Part shown: in pieces, positions 16,153 to 19,102 of the stretch
Layout: the number at the start of each line of letters is the position of its first letter
Numbering within the stretch: position 1 is the first letter of the stretch
Assembly (NCBI GenBank): GCA_047623555.1
Contig: JBLHMP010000075.1
Coordinates: 1 to 19,102, forward strand
DNA from: NORP181 sp047623555
GTDB taxonomy: Bacteria; Pseudomonadota; Alphaproteobacteria; Rhodobacterales; Rhodobacteraceae
Direction: 5' to 3'
DNA length: 19,102 bases
Made by a program: the position numbers and the translations under genes
The notes under the pieces: model-generated
The model's database searches: none
The model's input: the letters and a program-made list of their open reading frames with translations, nothing else
What the model was told of the DNA's origin: nothing

Positions 16153-16166
16153 TTGATGTAGCGCAA
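16153..16166 (-). promoter_or_regulatory. NnrR/FNR-type box upstream of norC
   Basis: TTGAT-GTAG-CGCAA fits the TTG-N8-CAA pattern of Crp/Fnr-type NO regulators (NnrR, DNR, NNR), whose half sites are often TTGNG/CGCAA. Its centre is about 68 bp before the norC start, so activation at -41.5 would give a leader of about 27 bases. The regulator gene itself is not in the window. Confidence 0.75.
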
Positions 16167-16337
16167 AGTAGAGCAAGGTTTTTGGGCTGGGCTCGAAGTT
16201 TTTTTTGGACAGGGTTTCATCAAAAATTCTGTCTGGTCTCAGCAATGGCACGGATAGTATTCCGATTGACGCGCCGGAATTGTGGACAGTTAGCGCGTTC
16301 GCACGTAGCGCATGATGATCCTTTGTCAGAGGCCATC

Positions 16338-16976
16338 ATGACCGCATCAACCTATCCAAGCCCTGATCTGGCGCACCGTCGTGCCGACCTGGCTGTGCAT
16401 ATTATCGGACTTGTTCTGATACTAACGGCAGGCGGCTTACTCATTGCAAAATCGGTCTATAGCCTTGAAAATAAACTTATTTTCGCTGTCGTATTGTATG
16501 TGCTTTGCGCGCTTGTTTCCAACGTGGCGTCCAGCGCCTACCACTTTTCGCCCTGGCATGGTCGGCGCCAGCTGTTACGCCGCATAGACCACGCAGCGAT
16601 ATACCTGAGCATTTCCGGCACTTTCACACCCTTTTTGGTTCAAGCTGGCACAGCTTGGACCCTGACCCTGCTTTGGGTTAGCTGGGGGCTGACGGCCTTG
16701 GCGATCTGGAACAAAATCACCAACGAAACGGTCAAATCACGTTGGTCAACAGCGTCATACCTTGGATTGGGGGCCGTCGGTCTGTGCGCTTTGCCTGATC
16801 TCACAACCGTACCTGTGGAAACCTTGTGGTGCATCATCGGTGGAGCCGCCTGTTATGTCATCGGCACGGCCTTTTATGTCCGCAAAACCATGCCTTTCCG
16901 CTATGCGGCTTGGCACACTTGGGTGAGCTTTGGCGGCATATTGATGTTCGCAGGCGTATGGATGGCGATGTTCTGA
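16338..16976 (+). CDS. Haemolysin III/TrhA (PAQR-family) membrane protein
   Basis: This 212-residue protein with about seven membrane helices is of standard length for bacterial YqfA/TrhA proteins, linked to membrane homeostasis rather than to haemolysis. Family motifs are ASSAYHFSPWH (Ser66, His69), RRIDHAAIYLSISGTFTPF (Asp84, His85) and AAWHTWVSFGG (His193). The usual H-x3-H at the last site reads Tyr189-x3-His193, so one expected metal-ligand-like His is missing. ATG 16338 is chosen over the much longer open frame from 16107 because the family N-terminus starts here and AGAGG lies seven or so bases upstream. It is divergent from norC with 246 bp between; the NnrR box is 172 bp or more away, so shared control is only possible. 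Confidence 0.88.
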   Translation: MTASTYPSPDLAHRRADLAVHIIGLVLILTAGGLLIAKSVYSLENKLIFAVVLYVLCALVSNVASSAYHFSPWHGRRQLLRRIDHAAIYLSISGTFTPFLVQAGTAWTLTLLWVSWGLTALAIWNKITNETVKSRWSTASYLGLGAVGLCALPDLTTVPVETLWCIIGGAACYVIGTAFYVRKTMPFRYAAWHTWVSFGGILMFAGVWMAMF

Positions 16977-17071
16977 CACCCGGGGTCGATCTCATGTGCG
17001 GACGTTCCGGCCATAGTGAGCGGTCTGGGCCACAGCGTCATTTCCAGACCGTGACATTGCAGTGAAATGTC

Positions 17072-17087
17072 GGGGGCAATTGCCCCC
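17072..17087. terminator. Palindromic terminator after the haemolysin III gene
   Basis: GGGGGC-AATT-GCCCCC is a perfect 16-base palindrome between the convergent ends of the haemolysin III gene and the arsA fragment. Two weaker stems precede it: GGTCTGG/CCAGACC (17022-17050) and GACAT/ATGTC (17053-17071). Confidence 0.6.
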
Positions 17088-17095
17088 AACCGGTT

Positions 17096-17561
17096 TCATA
17101 GCCTTATCAGGCAGCCGACCGTTCGCGGGCCATGCGACACAGGCCCCAGCTTTTCAACACCAACGGGCTCATCGGCTTGCGTTGGGACAACCGCATAGCG
17201 CTGGGCCAGTTCATCGCGGACTTCGGCAATCAACTCATGCTCGGACCGGGCGCGTTTGCTTAGCAACGGTTGGATGGTTTCGGCGGCGGCAAGGCTGGAA
17301 TTGATAATCCAACCCAAGGTTTGATCCCGGCGGCGTAGGTCATCTTGCAAATGACTTGCCTCAAGCACCGGGGTGGTTTCCGGCAGCGTCACGATCATGA
17401 TCTTGGTCTGATCTGTGTCCATGATGACAAACTTGCGGCTGCTTTCCCGGATCACCCGTGAAATTGCCTGAAACACAGCGATTTTTTCGGTGCTGGGTGA
17501 TCGCTGGTCTTCCTCCAGCATGGCCCGCGCCTGAGCATCCAGATCTTCGCGCTTATCAACC
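17096..17561 (-). pseudogene. arsA: ArsA-type arsenical pump ATPase, C-terminal fragment with internal deletion
   Basis: Only the C-terminal part of an ArsA ATPase (about 580 residues when whole) remains. Recognisable parts are LDAQARAMLEEDQRSPSTEK, AVFQAISRVIRE, KFVIMDT, DQTKIMIVTLPETTPVLEA, IINSSLAAAE and RYAVVPTQADEPVGVEKL. In intact ArsA, MDT continues APTGHTLLLLD and some tens of residues follow before D-x-T-K. Here MDT runs straight into DQTK, so an in-frame internal deletion removed that switch region. The 5' end is fused to an aminotransferase fragment near 17561. No other ars genes are in the window. The product would lack ATPase P-loops and cannot work. Confidence 0.8.
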
Positions 17562-17765
17562 CGTCGGGCACCGTTTCATAGCCAAATACACCGTGGGTGG
17601 CGGGCGCAGTCAGTGCCGCAAGCACCGCAGGTGGCGCGTGAAAATCCATGTCGGCGACAGCCGCGCAAACAGGTCCATGCCATCGGCCCCCAGCACCATT
17701 TTGTGCCCTTTCAGGGCCGGAACCTGGCGGCGGTCGATGTCTTCGTCAAAGTTGAAATCAGGCAT
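17562..17765 (-). pseudogene. MalY/PatB-type aminotransferase (C-S lyase), N-terminal fragment
   Basis: The start MPDFNFDEDIDRRQVPALK, followed by VADMDFHAPPAVLAAL and HGVFGYETVPDGLISA, matches the N-terminus of PLP-dependent MalY/PatB cystathionine beta-lyase-like enzymes (about 390 residues). A frameshift lies near 17659-17663, between DLFAR and VADMDF. After about 68 codons the sequence switches to arsA, so more than 80 percent of the gene is lost. Its ATG overlaps the end of the eutB fragment by eight bases, so the two may have been neighbours before the decay. The junction base is approximate. Confidence 0.75.
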
Positions 17766-18149
17766 CGGTCCCCTCCAATAATCTGGCAAATCGTGTGGAC
17801 GAGATATTGCCGCCGGTTAGTATTGTGGCGACGGTCCGATCCGCAATTTCAACGCGTCCATTCAGGATTGCGGCAAGCCCCACGACGGCGCCGGGTTCGG
17901 TGACGATCTTGAAATGTTCAAAGGTAAAGTGGATCGCGGCGCGCACCTCATTGTCACTGACAACAACGCCGCTCGCTAACAAGTCCCGGTTAATCGGGAA
18001 GGTCACAGCATTGGGGATCGGCGTCATAATCGTGTCGCAAATTGTGCGCTGGCCCTTGGGGTTAGCGATCCGTTCCCCCGCCCCAAGTGAGCGGTGCGTG
18101 TCGTCAAACAGTGCCGGTTCGGCGGCAAAAACCTGTGTGTCGGGCGAGG
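17758..18149 (-). pseudogene. eutB: EutB-type threonine dehydratase-like enzyme, C-terminal fragment
   Basis: SPDTQVFAAEPALFDDTHRS, GQRTICDTIMTPIPNAVTFP, FEHFKIVTEPGAVVGLAAIL and VATILTGGNI match the C-terminal part of fold-type-II PLP enzymes near serine/threonine dehydratase. The best guess is the hydroxyectoine-utilisation dehydratase EutB, given the doeB/eutE piece beside it. About 130 of roughly 330 residues are present; the PLP-lysine half is gone. The fragment is joined at about 18150 to the truncated doeB in what reads as one open frame from GTG 18324, but the fused frame is an accident of a frameshift in doeB. Confidence 0.75.
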
Positions 18150-18872
18150 CTAGCCGGGCAACATCCCAAGGCCTTGCAACAGCCGGTACAGCCCACGTTC
18201 TGTGCGGTGCAGAATACCCGGCGTCACCGCCCAGTTCGGTCATCACATTGATGACACCGTTGCGATTGGCGGCCTCCATGGCGGTGCGCGCCGTGCAGGA
18301 CAGGCCACCACCGGATGTGAACACCCATGCATAGGGCTAATCAAGCTCCTCTTGCATGACCCTCAACGCGGCGGTCTCTTTGGCGCTGTGATCCAGGCCG
18401 CGCAACAGCGTCGGTGGATAGAACCGCGAACTGCCACCCGAATGAAGATCGACCGAATAGTCGGCCAGGGGCAAAACCACCTTTTCGACATAATGCGTGA
18501 TCATCTCGCTGGGCGTGCCTTTTGGATTGCCCGGGAAAAGCCGGTTCAGATTGCCCTGATCAATCGGAGAGGTCCTGAGCCCGGCCTGTGCAGCGGGAAA
18601 ATTGAGCATCGGCAGCAGGATCAACCGGCCACGTATTTGATTGGCCTCAAGTGCGCGGGCGAGTTTCGAAACGACAATCTGGCCTTCGTATTCATCGCCG
18701 TGATTGCCCGCCAACAGCACCAGAGTTGGCCTTCGCCATTACGGATCACGGTGATCGGAACCGGCAACCAGCCATAGGCCGAACGATGAACAGAATGCGG
18801 CACACGCAGGTAACCGGCCTGTTTGCGCTCGGCGGCAAAGTCGATTTCTGCGGTGATAAGAGTTCCGGTCAT
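18150..18872 (-). pseudogene. doeB: N-acetyl-diaminobutyrate deacetylase (DoeB/EutE type), truncated and broken
   Basis: DoeB is an AstE/aspartoacylase-like zinc deacylase of ectoine degradation. The start MTGTLITAEIDFAAERK is followed by AGNHGDEYEG (zinc His and Glu), DYSVDLHSGG (third ligand), VFTSGGGLSCTARTAMEAAN and, in another frame, VTPGILHRTERGLYRLLQGL. Lesions are a one-base loss near 18728-18733 (CCA read as CA before TLVLLAGNHG), an in-frame TAG at 18337-18339 (ELD-stop-PYAW), a frameshift near 18226-18233 after VMTELGG, and loss of the C-terminal third after GMLPG. The right IS begins 14 bp ahead of the start codon, so the promoter is also gone. Confidence 0.82.
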
Positions 18873-18927
18873 CGGGATCACCCTAGGGTCAGGACCCATT
18901 GATATTGTGATGGAAGTCTGAATCACT

Positions 18928-18943
18928 GCTCCCAAACGGGAGC
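18928..18943 (+). promoter_or_regulatory. Hairpin covering the transposase ribosome binding site
   Basis: GCTCCC-AAAC-GGGAGC is a perfect 6-bp stem with a 4-base loop. Its 3' arm contains GGGAG, the only good ribosome binding site, ending seven bases before ATG 18950. A transcript running in from outside should fold this stem and hide the site, a known way for IS elements (for example IS10 and IS200) to prevent chance expression. Confidence 0.6.
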
Positions 18944-18949
18944 AATGAT

Positions 18950-19102
18950 ATGAGTGATCTTTTCTGGCTGACAGTCGCCCAGATGTCCCGCCTTACCCCG
19001 TTCTTTCCAAAGTCACATGGCAAGCCCCGTGTTGATGATCGGCGCGTTCTGAGTGGAATAATATTCATCAATCGCAATGGGTTGAGGTGGCGAGATGCGC
19101 CC
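18950..19102 (+). CDS. IS5-family transposase, N-terminal part (partial)
   Basis: The frame starts ATG AGT GAT and encodes MSDLFWLTVAQMSRLTPFF, then VDDRRVLSGIIFINRNGLRW and RDAP at the edge. The pattern SGIxxxxRNGLRWRDAP is diagnostic of the N-terminal domain of IS5/IS427-group transposases. GGGAG lies seven bases upstream, inside a hairpin. Only 51 codons are in the window and they look intact. Confidence 0.85.
   Translation, partial: MSDLFWLTVAQMSRLTPFFPKSHGKPRVDDRRVLSGIIFINRNGLRWRDAP

Larger units (their letters stand above)
18886..19102 (+). mobile_element. IS5-family insertion sequence, right copy (5' end only)
   Basis: This begins GGGTCAGGACCC directly after CTA of the CTAG at 18883-18886 and matches the left copy in inverted orientation with only four substitutions in the shared stretch. 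The leader, hairpin and transposase start are all present; the rest is off the right edge. It extends about 29 bases further into the element than the left copy. Confidence 0.87.

Noticed and set aside
16107..16337. N-terminal extension of the haemolysin III protein
   Set aside because: The family N-terminus fits ATG 16338 with a ribosome binding site, and the extension covers the norC promoter and NnrR box.
17758..18324. Single 188-residue protein on the minus strand
   Set aside because: The first part is doeB text and the last part eutB text. The bridge between them is doeB read in the wrong frame, so this is an accidental fusion, not a gene.
17795..18334. 179-codon open frame on the plus strand
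   Set aside because: It is antisense to the eutB and doeB fragments, whose protein motifs are recognisable on the minus strand.
1..19102. CRISPR arrays, tRNA or rRNA genes, prophage or a defence system
   Set aside because: I found no regularly spaced repeats, no RNA gene signatures, and no integrase, capsid, nuclease or toxin-antitoxin-like proteins in the frames.

Overview
The gene content points to an alphaproteobacterium of the Rhodobacteraceae/Roseobacter type. The indicators are a norCBQD nitric oxide reductase operon with an NnrR/FNR-type box, remnants of ectoine/hydroxyectoine degradation genes (doeB/eutE and eutB), the codon and base composition, and typical roseobacter protein families. 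Both window ends are the 5' ends of two near-identical IS5-family insertion sequences, in inverted orientation with their transposases reading outwards. The abrupt ends inside a repeat look like assembly breaks at a multicopy IS. Many genes are broken, so this looks like an IS-rich, decaying genome. IS-rich polar roseobacters such as Octadecabacter come to mind, but this is only a guess.

Layout from left to right. 1-192 is an IS end. 196-1139 is a 5'-truncated alkaline phosphatase/phosphodiesterase pseudogene. 1176-1925 is an intact protein with two SpoIIAA-like domains. 2025-4246 (minus) holds an M20 amidohydrolase and an M19 dipeptidase with overlapping genes, behind a dead EamA permease (4322-5207). 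5377-11071 is an aromatic catabolism island: a PobR-like AraC regulator, divergent pobA, convergent ligC, then ligI-ligA-ligB. Together these convert 4-hydroxybenzoate to protocatechuate, open the ring at the 4,5 bond, oxidise the product to 2-pyrone-4,6-dicarboxylate and hydrolyse it to 4-oxalomesaconate. Genes for the later steps (ligU, ligJ, ligK) are not in the window.

11134-16091 (minus) is the nor operon: norC, norB, norQ, norD, then two small membrane-protein genes. norB carries a single in-frame TGA in place of an expected Trp codon, ahead of the non-haem-iron and haem b3 ligands, so NO reduction should be lost although every other gene reads through. A 14-bp sequence identical to the IS terminus lies at the end of the last nor-associated gene and supplies its stop codon, suggesting that an IS event joined the lig and nor blocks. 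16338-16976 is a haemolysin III/TrhA-type membrane protein.

17096-18872 (minus) is a graveyard of four gene fragments fused by deletions: doeB, eutB, a MalY/PatB aminotransferase and arsA. It ends directly at the right IS (18886-19102).

I do not see a previously undescribed defence or mobile system. The most notable points are the complete pobA-to-ligI segment of the 4,5-cleavage route with candidate operators, the recent norB nonsense lesion, the solo IS-end scar, and the two small nor-linked membrane proteins.
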